Below are positions 7,833-17,275 of a stretch of DNA of 64,000 nt, one piece after another. Source of the stretch: an uncultured Prevotella sp. (GTDB taxonomy: Bacteria; Bacteroidota; Bacteroidia; Bacteroidales; Bacteroidaceae); NCBI GenBank assembly GCA_946627325.1, contig CAMOVK010000004.1, positions 1 through 64,000 on the forward strand. The letters run 5' to 3'. The position numbers and the translations under genes were made by a program. Below the pieces are notes generated by a model that worked only from the letters and a program-made list of their open reading frames with translations, searched no databases and was not told the DNA's origin. Position 1 is the first letter of the stretch. Every line of letters starts with the position of its first letter.

Positions 7833-10388
7833 TTAGAAAGAAAGGTCGAAAGCAAATCGAATGCCGTGCTTGTGAGCCGTCGGCAAATTGTTGTAACTCA
7901 TGCGGCGCACATAGTCAATCTGGAAAAACTTAAAGACGTTGTGCACACCTACTATGATTTCCCAATAAGGCTGGTCTTTCTGCATCAGACTCGTACCCTC
8001 TGGAAAATAGAAAAGCTCGTTAGAATTGGCATTTGAGAGAGCAAACGGATTGTTTTTCTCCGTCAGATAGCCCATCATTCCCTTCACACCAATAAACTCA
8101 CGCCACTTCAATCGGCGTAGGAAAGGAATACGATTGAAAATCTTACCGTTCATATCCCACCCCACATCGAGCATGGCATAGCGGTCGGTCAGAAACTCCA
8201 TGTTGTTCATGAGAGCAAACGTACCCGATTCAGAGATGAAACTCAGGTTGGTCGGAGGCATGATAAGCAATGGGAAAGGCACAGTGTTCCATTGAGCACC
8301 AGCTTTAATTCGAGCATCAATCTTGCCCCAACTCTTCATCCAAAAGCGCTTATAGACACCCGCTTCAGTGTAGTTGTAACGATAACGGCCACCAAACAGT
8401 CCGTCGAAGCCCATCGTATGACTTATAGAAAACTCTGGATTGTCGAAGTTTGTAGGGAACCTATTTTGTTTAGTGTTAACATAAGTGCGCCCCGGACACA
8501 AAATAAAGCCCAACGTAGCCTCCGTCGTTCGGATTTTGTTAACGTAATCTCCGCTCGCTACACGCTGGAAAAAGAGTTCGCCTTTGGGCTCGTTGCTCTC
8601 CATTTTCAATCTAAAGAGCGTGCGGAAGCCCCAATCTGTCTCCCAATCAAACTTCAATTGCTGACGATTATACAGATACATCTGATTGACCGAAGTCCAT
8701 CGGAAAGCCGTGAAAACATTATCCTTGTCTGTTACGAGGAACTTATCCGAAGGCGACATTACATCGTAGCTCGTCTCGAAAGAAATAATTCGCGACGGAA
8801 ACTCTGACGGCTGATATTCTTTCTTGTTGAAAGAGTAGGTCAAGAGACTGCTATAGTAGTGGTTTTTCGACTTTGTTCCATAGGCATAATACCCCTTCCA
8901 AAAGAGATGGGGATTGAGTGCAGCAGTCGTTTGACCAGATGCACGGAGACGAATGTTATCGACAAAGTTTCGAGAAACTATCGTATTGATCGGTCCGATA
9001 TCGAATTTACTCTTCGTAGCAGGCGTTCCCGACTCTATGAAATTCTCTATTACGGCACGAACACCCACCATAATCCACTTAAAACCCTTCGTCTCTTGCA
9101 TTCGTTGGAGAAATGTTGACATCGAAGACTCACTCTTTGTCAATTCTACCTTTCTATTCTCTGCCCAGAAAGCATCGTCTTTTATCTTCGCATCGGAATG
9201 ATAGCGCAACTTGGCTTTACCCTTAAACAAACGCTCATCAATAGGTTCGAAAGAGTAATCGTGGAGTCTCGTTGTACGAATGGCTACCGCCTTAGTAAGG
9301 AAACTAGTGAGCGACAGTTCAACAAGCATATCGTCAATAGTCAGAACCCACTCCCCATTAGGCTGCAACTCATATTCCTGCTGTATCTTTAGATTTTCAA
9401 CAAAATTTACATCACTGCGCTTTGGAATAGTGATGTTTGCCTTGCGCAAATGCAATGTGCTGTCGGCAAGAACATAAATCTCACCCCTGAAACCAAAATC
9501 TTGCTGATTGTTTGGGAAAAATTGCAAATGAAAACACTTGTCTTTGCCGACAAATGTCGTGTCTTCAATGTAAAAACGATAGAAAGCGATAGCATCTTTT
9601 CCTATCGGACTGGTGAAAGGATACTGCAAAAGACGCACCTGATCATCGTACAAATCAACATCGGTAAACACGTCTTTGAGCATCGTATTGATGAGTTCGC
9701 CTGTCTCAATTAGTTTGTTTATACCATTGCTACGCTGTCCTATAATGATGTCTTTCTCCGATTTAGGCGATTTTCTGTAAATGTGTCGAGTTATGGTTTC
9801 ATCGACAGTGAGTGGCAATATCAGCTTGTCATTCCAGTCACAGAACTCCACTTGGTCAATAAACCAATCACGCTTTTTTGACTCTTCGATTACTTCATCA
9901 GGCGAAACGTCGTTGACTGCGAATGTAAGTTTCTGGTATTTTTCATACTCGAAGAAGTCGTAATTTGTCAAATCGGAGCGTTTTTTAGCTTCGATAACTC
10001 TCTGCATTAACTCCACCGCAGGATTGTTTTTACGGCTATACTTGCTCTTTTTCTTCGACTTAACAACTACTTCATCAAGCCTTCGAGTATCGGGCTTTAA
10101 CTTATAGACCTGCTCTTCGGGTGTGTCTTTTCTTATATTAAACTTCTGTGACTTGTATCCTACGGCACTAATGGTTATCTGGTCGCCTTCTATTCGCTCA
10201 ATAGAAAAGCGCCCTTCCTCACTGCCTACAATGGTAATGCCATGCTCTTTGTACTTCACTGTTGGTGAGGTAACGGCTTCGCCCGAGTAGGTATCTATAA
10301 CAATGCCCTTGAGTTGGGCACTTACAGAAAGCGTAACTACCCAACTCAAGAAAGTCAATATAATATGTTTTCTAATCGATTTCTTCAT
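7833..10388 (-). CDS. DUF5686 / carboxypeptidase-like regulatory domain outer-membrane protein
   Basis: Signal peptide, N-terminal CarboxypepD_reg-like domain (GIVIDTYSGEAVTSPTVKYKEHG), long beta-rich C-terminus; start at MKKSIRKH. Confidence 0.75.
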   Translation of the reverse strand: MKKSIRKHIILTFLSWVVTLSVSAQLKGIVIDTYSGEAVTSPTVKYKEHGITIVGSEEGRFSIERIEGDQITISAVGYKSQKFNIRKDTPEEQVYKLKPDTRRLDEVVVKSKKKSKYSRKNNPAVELMQRVIEAKKRSDLTNYDFFEYEKYQKLTFAVNDVSPDEVIEESKKRDWFIDQVEFCDWNDKLILPLTVDETITRHIYRKSPKSEKDIIIGQRSNGINKLIETGELINTMLKDVFTDVDLYDDQVRLLQYPFTSPIGKDAIAFYRFYIEDTTFVGKDKCFHLQFFPNNQQDFGFRGEIYVLADSTLHLRKANITIPKRSDVNFVENLKIQQEYELQPNGEWVLTIDDMLVELSLTSFLTKAVAIRTTRLHDYSFEPIDERLFKGKAKLRYHSDAKIKDDAFWAENRKVELTKSESSMSTFLQRMQETKGFKWIMVGVRAVIENFIESGTPATKSKFDIGPINTIVSRNFVDNIRLRASGQTTAALNPHLFWKGYYAYGTKSKNHYYSSLLTYSFNKKEYQPSEFPSRIISFETSYDVMSPSDKFLVTDKDNVFTAFRWTSVNQMYLYNRQQLKFDWETDWGFRTLFRLKMESNEPKGELFFQRVASGDYVNKIRTTEATLGFILCPGRTYVNTKQNRFPTNFDNPEFSISHTMGFDGLFGGRYRYNYTEAGVYKRFWMKSWGKIDARIKAGAQWNTVPFPLLIMPPTNLSFISESGTFALMNNMEFLTDRYAMLDVGWDMNGKIFNRIPFLRRLKWREFIGVKGMMGYLTEKNNPFALSNANSNELFYFPEGTSLMQKDQPYWEIIVGVHNVFKFFQIDYVRRMSYNNLPTAHKHGIRFAFDLSF

Positions 10389-11700
10389 CTGCCTCGTAGC
10401 CACCCATTTCTCTTATGGCATTCTTCAGCATGGTGTACTGCTGATATAGATTGTTTATCGGTTCTTCGCCCTTTGTATAATCGTGCATTGGGCTCTTGAG
10501 ATAGAAACTTAGGAAGCGTTGTATTCCATATCTTCCAGCACGCGCTGCAAGGTCGGAAAGCAAGCAAAGGTCGAGCACGAGTGGTGCTGCGAGTATTGAA
10601 TCGCGGCAAAGGAAATTGATTTTTATCTGCATAGGATAACCCATCCAGCCGAAGATATCAATGTTGTCCCATCCTTCTTTATTGTCGTTTCGTGGTGGAT
10701 AGTAATTTATTCTCACCTTATGGAAGTACTGGGTGTCTTCATCGTTGCCGTGACCATATAGGTCGGGTTGTTGTTCGGGCTTTAGAATGGTTTCCAATGT
10801 AGATAGTTTGCTTACTTCTTTTGTACGGAAATTCTCTGGTACATCAAGCACCAGTCCGTCTCGATTGCCGAGAATGTTTGTCGAGAACCATCCGCTCAGT
10901 CCTAAGCATCGTGTTCCTATAATGGGAGCAAATCCGCTTTTGACGAGTGTTTGTCCTGTTTTGAAGTCCTTTCCAGCTATTGGCATTTGTGTTTTCTCTG
11001 CCAATTCCCACATTGCAGGTATGTCAACGGTTGTGTTTGGTGCTCCCATCACGAATGGAGCGCCTTCTGCGAGAGCTGCATAGGCGTAGCACATTGAAGG
11101 AGCTACGTGTTCTTTATCGTCATCGCGCATTGCTTTTTCGAGTGAAGCGAGTGTTCCGTGAACTGGTTCATATACAGGAACGTAGATTTCTGTTGATGCT
11201 GCCCATATCACTACGATGCGCTCTACTCCGCTGTTTTGTTTGAAATTTCGTATGTCTTGACGTAGTTGTTCGACCATTTCCCATCGTGTTTTGCCTTTCA
11301 TTACGTTGTCTCCGTCAAGGCGTTTGGCGTAGTTCTTGTCGAAAGCTGCTGGCATTGGTTTGATTTTCTCGAGTTCTTCGCGCACTGGTTCTATGTCTTT
11401 CTCCTTCAATACTTCTGCATACATTGCTGCTTGATATGCATTTTGCGGATAAACGTCCCATGTAGCGAATTCGAGGTCGTTGAGTTTTGCCAAAGGTACG
11501 ATGTCGTAATAGGACAGGTATTGCTTGTCGTTGCCTTTTCCTACGCGTATTTTGTCGTATTGTGTCATTGACCCGACAGGTTTTGTAAGACCTTTTCTTG
11601 CCATCATAACACCTGTAAAGAATGTTGTTGTCACTGCTCCGCAGCCTACAACCATTATTCCTAATTTGCCCGTTGCGGGCTTAACGTCTGTTTGTTTCAT
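10372..11700 (-). CDS. ino1: Inositol-3-phosphate synthase
   Basis: VVGCGAVTTTFFTG, GAPNTTVDIPAM, GKDFKTGQT, LGNRDGLVLD. Confidence 0.9.
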   Translation of the reverse strand: MKQTDVKPATGKLGIMVVGCGAVTTTFFTGVMMARKGLTKPVGSMTQYDKIRVGKGNDKQYLSYYDIVPLAKLNDLEFATWDVYPQNAYQAAMYAEVLKEKDIEPVREELEKIKPMPAAFDKNYAKRLDGDNVMKGKTRWEMVEQLRQDIRNFKQNSGVERIVVIWAASTEIYVPVYEPVHGTLASLEKAMRDDDKEHVAPSMCYAYAALAEGAPFVMGAPNTTVDIPAMWELAEKTQMPIAGKDFKTGQTLVKSGFAPIIGTRCLGLSGWFSTNILGNRDGLVLDVPENFRTKEVSKLSTLETILKPEQQPDLYGHGNDEDTQYFHKVRINYYPPRNDNKEGWDNIDIFGWMGYPMQIKINFLCRDSILAAPLVLDLCLLSDLAARAGRYGIQRFLSFYLKSPMHDYTKGEEPINNLYQQYTMLKNAIREMGGYEADEEID

Positions 11701-11755
11701 CTTTTTACTTTGTTGTTTTTATTATATTAACGTATTATTTTCCACATTATTGTAT

Positions 11756-12451
11756 TTAGGGATTTGTCTTCAATGTTTGTTCGAGTTGTTCTATATTGTA
11801 GATAATTTCATCTGCGAGTGTTTCGTCTTCTGGTGTTTCGTTCCATGCCATACCTTTTATCCATATTGTTTTGAATCCTAACATTTTTGCAGGTCGTATG
11901 TCGTTTTTGATTGAATCGCCTATTACTATGGTTTGTTCTGGCGTGGTTTTCATCTGTTGGATTGTGAGTCGGAAAATGTTTGGGTCTGGTTTTCTTATTC
12001 CCACTACAGCCGATTCGATTACCAGGTCGAACAGGTTGTCGAGCTGGAATTCTCTCAACACGGTTGTCAGGTTGCCGTAGAAGTTGCTGACAAGTGCAGT
12101 TGGGTAATTATTTTTCAGTCGTGTTATCACTTTCCGGCTGTGCTCGGTCTGCTCTTTTGTGTGCTGATAGAGTATTTCTACCATCTCATTTGCTCTGTTC
12201 ATATCAGCTCCGAGCATCTCTATCTGTCGTGTTATTTTCTCTTGGAGCACTTCTCGAAAAGTTGTTTCAGGTTTTATTATTGGTTCTCTTCCCAGCAATT
12301 GTTCTGTTTTTACGTATGCTTTTCGATATTGCTGGTAATCGACCTTAATTTGTAGTTGTTCGTATGCCTGCCAGATTACTTGTCCCCAATGGTGTCCACC
12401 TGTGTCGAGTGTGCCTCCATAGTCGAAAAGTAGCGTATGTTTATTGTTCAT
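11756..12451 (-). CDS. HAD-family hydrolase, candidate phosphatidylinositol-phosphate phosphatase
   Basis: LLFDYGGTLDTGG, ALVSNFYGNL, KPDPNIF, IVIGDSIKNDIRPAK; embedded in inositol cluster. Confidence 0.8.
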   Translation of the reverse strand: MNNKHTLLFDYGGTLDTGGHHWGQVIWQAYEQLQIKVDYQQYRKAYVKTEQLLGREPIIKPETTFREVLQEKITRQIEMLGADMNRANEMVEILYQHTKEQTEHSRKVITRLKNNYPTALVSNFYGNLTTVLREFQLDNLFDLVIESAVVGIRKPDPNIFRLTIQQMKTTPEQTIVIGDSIKNDIRPAKMLGFKTIWIKGMAWNETPEDETLADEIIYNIEQLEQTLKTNP

Positions 12452-13406
12452 ATTTGAATTCAGAGTTGCTTGTAATCGTATTATAGATTTTGAGGCAGAG
12501 TTGCTCGTGGTGTCTGTGCATATAGATATACATTATCTGCAGAATTGTTATCTCTATGATTGGATAAATCCATGGCACGTCTGCAAGGCAAGTGATATAG
12601 ATTGTTATGGCTCTTAGATTGAATGTAAGGAGGTTTGTCAGTGGCATTAGCGGTTTGCTTCCTGTTATGAATTGCTGTCGTATGTCAGCTGGTAGGTTTT
12701 CTATTCCTCCATATTTATTTTCGATTATTGCATATAGTTTTTGGAAAAGTGGTGTTCTATGCTCTTGACTTCGGCAGTATGCGGTATAGTTATAGTAGAA
12801 CACTCGGTGCCAGAACGCTCCTTTTCGTGGCAGCGATTTGTAGATTTCTTCTTGTTGACGAGAGGTGTTCAACTCTGCTCCGTCTTTGCCTTTAAGGAGC
12901 CATAGGTGTATCTGTCGATAGTAGTCAGCCAAAGAACTTTGTGGTGAGTGACACAACACGCCTGCGCAGACTACAAGTATCAGTCCGAATATGCCCCACG
13001 TTACATCGGTTGCGAGCATTGGTTGGTTCCATAGGCGTATGGCTATTGCGAGATAAATCGCGAAGAACCACACATCGCCCGAGAAGCCATCGAGCATGCG
13101 TCCGATGAGTGTTTTCTTTCCGGAGAGTCGTGCCATTTGTCCGTCGGTGCTGTCGCAGAAGTTGGCAATCATGAGCATTAGTATGCCGCAAATGTTGTGC
13201 AGGGTGTCTGTATAGTGGAAAAACCATCCTGCTGCCACGCCGAAAAATATCGAGACTATGGTTATTACATTGGGGTGGATGCCCATTTTGTTCCACAGTA
13301 GTGCGAAAACCAATCCTATGGGTCGTGTGAACCACACATCGAGCCATTCTTCTGTGTCTTTCGATTTCATCGAACTTCGCAAGATGTCTCTAAACGATTG
13401 TTTCAT
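12441..13406 (-). CDS. CDP-alcohol phosphatidyltransferase, candidate PI-phosphate synthase
   Basis: DSTDGQMARLSGKKTLIGRMLDGFSGD (D-x2-DGxxAR-x8-G-x3-D-x3-D); start at MKQSFRDIL (13406) gives ATGA overlap with upstream gene. Confidence 0.85.
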   Translation of the reverse strand: MKQSFRDILRSSMKSKDTEEWLDVWFTRPIGLVFALLWNKMGIHPNVITIVSIFFGVAAGWFFHYTDTLHNICGILMLMIANFCDSTDGQMARLSGKKTLIGRMLDGFSGDVWFFAIYLAIAIRLWNQPMLATDVTWGIFGLILVVCAGVLCHSPQSSLADYYRQIHLWLLKGKDGAELNTSRQQEEIYKSLPRKGAFWHRVFYYNYTAYCRSQEHRTPLFQKLYAIIENKYGGIENLPADIRQQFITGSKPLMPLTNLLTFNLRAITIYITCLADVPWIYPIIEITILQIMYIYMHRHHEQLCLKIYNTITSNSEFKYEQ

Positions 13407-14236
13407 GTTGTTTGGCATTTTGGCATTCTTTGTGTGTCTTCTATTTCTTGTGCTACTGCTTCGGCTGCTTTGTCTCGGCATCGTCGGAAACTTGGCCAGT
13501 CGTTGAAATCGATGAAATACCATTTTCCTTCGCTTGTGATGATTGCGTCGCCGCCATAGACGATTGTTCCCGTCAAATGGCTGATGCGTTGAGCATCGGA
13601 TGTGAAACGCTGTCGGTCGAAGTCATAATGGTTTGGCTTTCCGTTAATTTGTTCGTTTCCAAACTTCGAAAAGCCATCGTTGTCGGGATAGTATATTTCG
13701 AAAAATCGTGATTGTCCGACACCGTAGAATTTCACGAGGTCGCCCTCAATGTGTGTCTGCACTACGATGTCTGTCACTCCTCGTGCGGCGAACAGCTGTC
13801 GTTGCTTATTGAGTGCGTCTTTGTCGGGGCAGAACACTACGTCGTCGGGGGTTTGTGCTGTCTGGTCGCCACGCTTTATCCAGAATCTCTCGCCTTCTTG
13901 TTCCGAAGGTATGGGTATTGAGTTTTCGCGCAGTATGTGGTTGAGTCTGCTGCGGCTGCATGAGCGTATTGCTGATGGTGAGTTCACTATTGAAATGCCT
14001 CTTTTAGCCATTTCGTCGAGTTGGGACAGTGCTTCTTGGCTTCGTGCCATTGTCAGAACGATGTCGGAAGGGTGTATAAGGTCGGCTATGATGCTTATCT
14101 GGTCTTCACCGATATTAAGGTTCTGGTATCCTTTCGCTGCGAGTTGCTTCCCTACTGCCTGCATAATGGCTCTGTCGGCTTCCTCCGACGAGGGCGAATA
14201 TCGCTCTGCCCGATAGATAAGAACTGCCTGTTTCAT
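13403..14236 (-). CDS. ATP-grasp (RimK-like) protein
   Basis: HILRENSIPIPSE, VQTHIEGDLVKFYGVG, GTIVYGGDAIITSEGKWYFIDFNDWPSF. Confidence 0.75.
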   Translation of the reverse strand: MKQAVLIYRAERYSPSSEEADRAIMQAVGKQLAAKGYQNLNIGEDQISIIADLIHPSDIVLTMARSQEALSQLDEMAKRGISIVNSPSAIRSCSRSRLNHILRENSIPIPSEQEGERFWIKRGDQTAQTPDDVVFCPDKDALNKQRQLFAARGVTDIVVQTHIEGDLVKFYGVGQSRFFEIYYPDNDGFSKFGNEQINGKPNHYDFDRQRFTSDAQRISHLTGTIVYGGDAIITSEGKWYFIDFNDWPSFRRCRDKAAEAVAQEIEDTQRMPKCQTT

Positions 14237-14955
14237 CGCGTCATCTCCTCTGCTCGTGTTATATCGCTGGCATGGTCGATGTCGATTACCTTTCCCATGT
14301 CGAAGGCACGCAGTCTGACACCATCTGCAATGAGTGCGCGCTGGAAGTTGCGCATACGGCTTTCGCCTCGCTCCAGACAGCGTTGAAGAGTGGGAAAGGA
14401 GCGCGAGGTCAGACCATAGATACCTGCGCTGATATAACTACTACTGGGATTGTCGGAAAATCCTTTTATTGCAAGTGTCGATTCGTCGATATCGACATAC
14501 AGAGGTTTTTCGTCTTCGATATATTGAGTAACGCCCATCAATCCATCAGCCTCATCGCTTGCGAGAGCACTACTGAATGCATCGACGTACTGGACGAAGC
14601 GTTTTTCAGAAAAAACAGTGTCAACAGTAGTGACAATAAACTTACTATCACTACCCATCATCTTACTTATTTCGGCAAAAGTGTGCATACTACTTGGAGT
14701 AGTCTTCACCTCGAAACGCAACGGGACCTTACCATTTTCAAGTCCTCGTATAGCCATTGCTTCCAGATGGTCGCTAACCTGATGAGTAAGGGCATTGCAA
14801 ACAACGCAGATTTCCTCTGCACCACAGTTACAGAAAATGCGCAACAACCTATCAATAAGCGGCTCACCATTAATCTCTACCAACGGTTTGGGCTTGTCAA
14901 CACCATCTTGTAAGAGGCGCGAACCCTCGCCTGCGGCAATAATCCCGAATTTCAC
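14233..14955 (-). CDS. Sugar/alcohol-phosphate nucleotidyltransferase
   Basis: FGIIAAGEGSRLLQDGVDKPKPLVEINGEPLIDRLL. Confidence 0.85.
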   Translation of the reverse strand: MKFGIIAAGEGSRLLQDGVDKPKPLVEINGEPLIDRLLRIFCNCGAEEICVVCNALTHQVSDHLEAMAIRGLENGKVPLRFEVKTTPSSMHTFAEISKMMGSDSKFIVTTVDTVFSEKRFVQYVDAFSSALASDEADGLMGVTQYIEDEKPLYVDIDESTLAIKGFSDNPSSSYISAGIYGLTSRSFPTLQRCLERGESRMRNFQRALIADGVRLRAFDMGKVIDIDHASDITRAEEMTR

Positions 14956-15093
14956 GAATTTTTCTCTCTATTATAAATAATGTGCAAAGGTAAGTAATAA
15001 TGCTGAAAACAATCACTTTTTCACTAAAAAAAATGCACCTTTCCGACACAGCACTTTATCATCGCCAAAACGATATCTATCCACAACCGATTT

Positions 15094-15176
15094 GGAAAGC
15101 ATACCTTTCCGACTCGGAAAGCATATCTTTTCAGCTCGGAAAGCATATCTTTTCAAAGCGAAAAGGCATGCTTTCC
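15094..15176. repeat. 22-bp periodic palindromic array B (4 units, 83 bp)
   Basis: Units at 15094, 15116, 15138, 15160; divergent intergenic region. Confidence 0.9.
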
Positions 15177-15244
15177 AAATCACACCGATAACCTACTGAT
15201 TTTCAAACAATAACACTTTTGCTCCGAAAACAACGAATAATTAT

Positions 15245-15275
15245 TTTGTTTTTCTCCCACTTAGTCGTAACTTTG
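15245..15275 (+). promoter_or_regulatory. Upstream copy of duplicated miaA promoter
   Basis: TTTG (15245-15248) - N19 - TAACTTTG (15268-15275). Confidence 0.7.
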
Positions 15276-15311
15276 AATAAGTTACTCACGCTCGAAAAAG
15301 AAAAAAAAATT

Positions 15312-15342
15312 TTTGTTTTTTACTCACTTAATCGTAACTTTG
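15312..15342 (+). promoter_or_regulatory. Downstream copy of duplicated miaA promoter
   Basis: TTTG (15312-15315) - N19 - TAACTTTG (15335-15342); miaA ATG at 15361. Confidence 0.75.
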
Positions 15343-15360
15343 CCATATATACAAATTGTA

Positions 15361-16295
15361 TGACCGACAAGAAACGATTGATAACAATACTCGGACCGAC
15401 AGCAAGCGGCAAGACTTCGGTGGCAGTGGCACTCGCCAAAGCCGTCGATGGAGAAATCATCAGCGCCGACTCACGACAAGTATATCAACGAATGGACATC
15501 GGAACAGGCAAAGACTTAGCTGACTACAATATCGAAGGAACACACATACCATACCACCTAATCGATATATGCCAGCCTGGCACACGTTACAACCTATACG
15601 AATACCAACGCGACTTCCTCGATGCATACAACGACATAACATCGCGACAACGGCAACCAATACTATGCGGAGGAACAGGACTATACATAGAATCTGTACT
15701 GAAAGCATACAACCTATCAACAGTGCCACAAAACAATAAACTAAGAAAAGAACTCGAAGGAAAAACTCTCGAAGAACTAACAACAATACTCAAAAAACTA
15801 AAAGTAGAAAACCAATCGACAATGCACAACACAACCGATGTCGATTCTGCAGGAAGAGCAATCAGGGCAATTGAAATAGAAACCCACAACAAAAACAACC
15901 CAATGCCAAAAAGAGAGTTCCCAGAAATACCACACATAATCTTCGGAATAAACATCAGTCGAGAAATAAGACGCGACAAAATAACAAAACGACTCAAACA
16001 ACGACTCGACAACGGAATGATCGAAGAAGTCAGGAAACTCATTGAAAGCGGCATAAAACCAGAAAACCTCATCTACTACGGACTGGAATATAAATACCTA
16101 ACCGAATACGTCATAGGAAAACGAACATACAACGACATGGTCAGCAAACTTGAAATAGCAATACACCAGTTCGCAAAACGACAAATGACATGGTTCAGAG
16201 GAATGGAACGAAGAGGATTTACAATCAACTGGATAGACGCAACAATGACAACACAACAAAAAATAGAAACAATACGCAACATAGCACACATATAA
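15361..16295 (+). CDS. miaA: tRNA dimethylallyltransferase
   Basis: ITILGPTASGKTSVAVALA, IISADSRQVYQRMDIGTGK, GGTGLYIES; start at MTDKKRL. Confidence 0.93.
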
Positions 16296-16328
16296 AACAA
16301 CAACAACCAACAGTAACAACCCAAGAAA

Positions 16329-17261
16329 ATGGACCACACCAACAACAATAAATGGGGCATAATATACTGCCCACGAACAAACGGACAACGACAAAAACGA
16401 CTTTGGCAACGAATAGAACGAAGCCTAAAAGCCGAAAACATAGAATATAATCACGTCGAAAGCAACGCAATAGAAAACGTAAAACCACTAATGAAAACGA
16501 TGATTGAAAACGGATACCAAACAATAATCATCGTAGGAGGAGACTCAGCACTAAACAACGCCATAAACTACCTGACAAAAACCGACTTCCAAACACAACA
16601 AAAAATACAACTCGGAGTCATACCCAACGGATGGAGCAACGAATTCGCACACTTCTGGAACTTCAGCGAACACACACCAGAAGAAACAATACGACGACTC
16701 AAACTCAAACAAACAAAAAAAATAGACCTCGGATATATAACATACAAAAACAACAACGGAGAACAATGCAGAAAGTATTTCCTCAACTGCATAACAATCG
16801 GACTGGCAACATCAATCATCGCACTAAGACGAAAAGCAAAACGAATGGGAGGACTAAAAACAATATCATACATCTACGACTCAATAAAAATGATACTGAG
16901 ACGACTCGAATACAAAATGAAAATGCAAATCAATGAAGACGAAATAAGCGGAAAAGTAATGACAGTAAGCATAGGAAACGCTAACGGATACGGACTAACA
17001 CCAAACGCAGTACCATACAACGGATTTCTCGACGCATCAGTCATACACCACCCAAAAATAACACAACTAATCGAAGGACTATACCTACTCTACAGCGGAA
17101 AAATACTAAACCACAAAGACGTACTGCCATTCAGAACAAAAAAAGTAATCATAAAAGACACAGGAAAAGCACCAATAAGCATCGACGGAAGACTCGTTAA
17201 ACTGCCAAAAAGCGAATACGAAATAGGAATAAGACAAGAAGCAATAAACTTCCTAATGTAG
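16329..17261 (+). CDS. Diacylglycerol/lipid kinase family protein
   Basis: YQTIIIVGGDSALNNAINYL, LGVIPNGWSNEFA, ISIDGRLVKLP. Confidence 0.8.
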   Translation: MDHTNNNKWGIIYCPRTNGQRQKRLWQRIERSLKAENIEYNHVESNAIENVKPLMKTMIENGYQTIIIVGGDSALNNAINYLTKTDFQTQQKIQLGVIPNGWSNEFAHFWNFSEHTPEETIRRLKLKQTKKIDLGYITYKNNNGEQCRKYFLNCITIGLATSIIALRRKAKRMGGLKTISYIYDSIKMILRRLEYKMKMQINEDEISGKVMTVSIGNANGYGLTPNAVPYNGFLDASVIHHPKITQLIEGLYLLYSGKILNHKDVLPFRTKKVIIKDTGKAPISIDGRLVKLPKSEYEIGIRQEAINFLM

Positions 17262-17275
17262 ATAAAACAAAAAAC

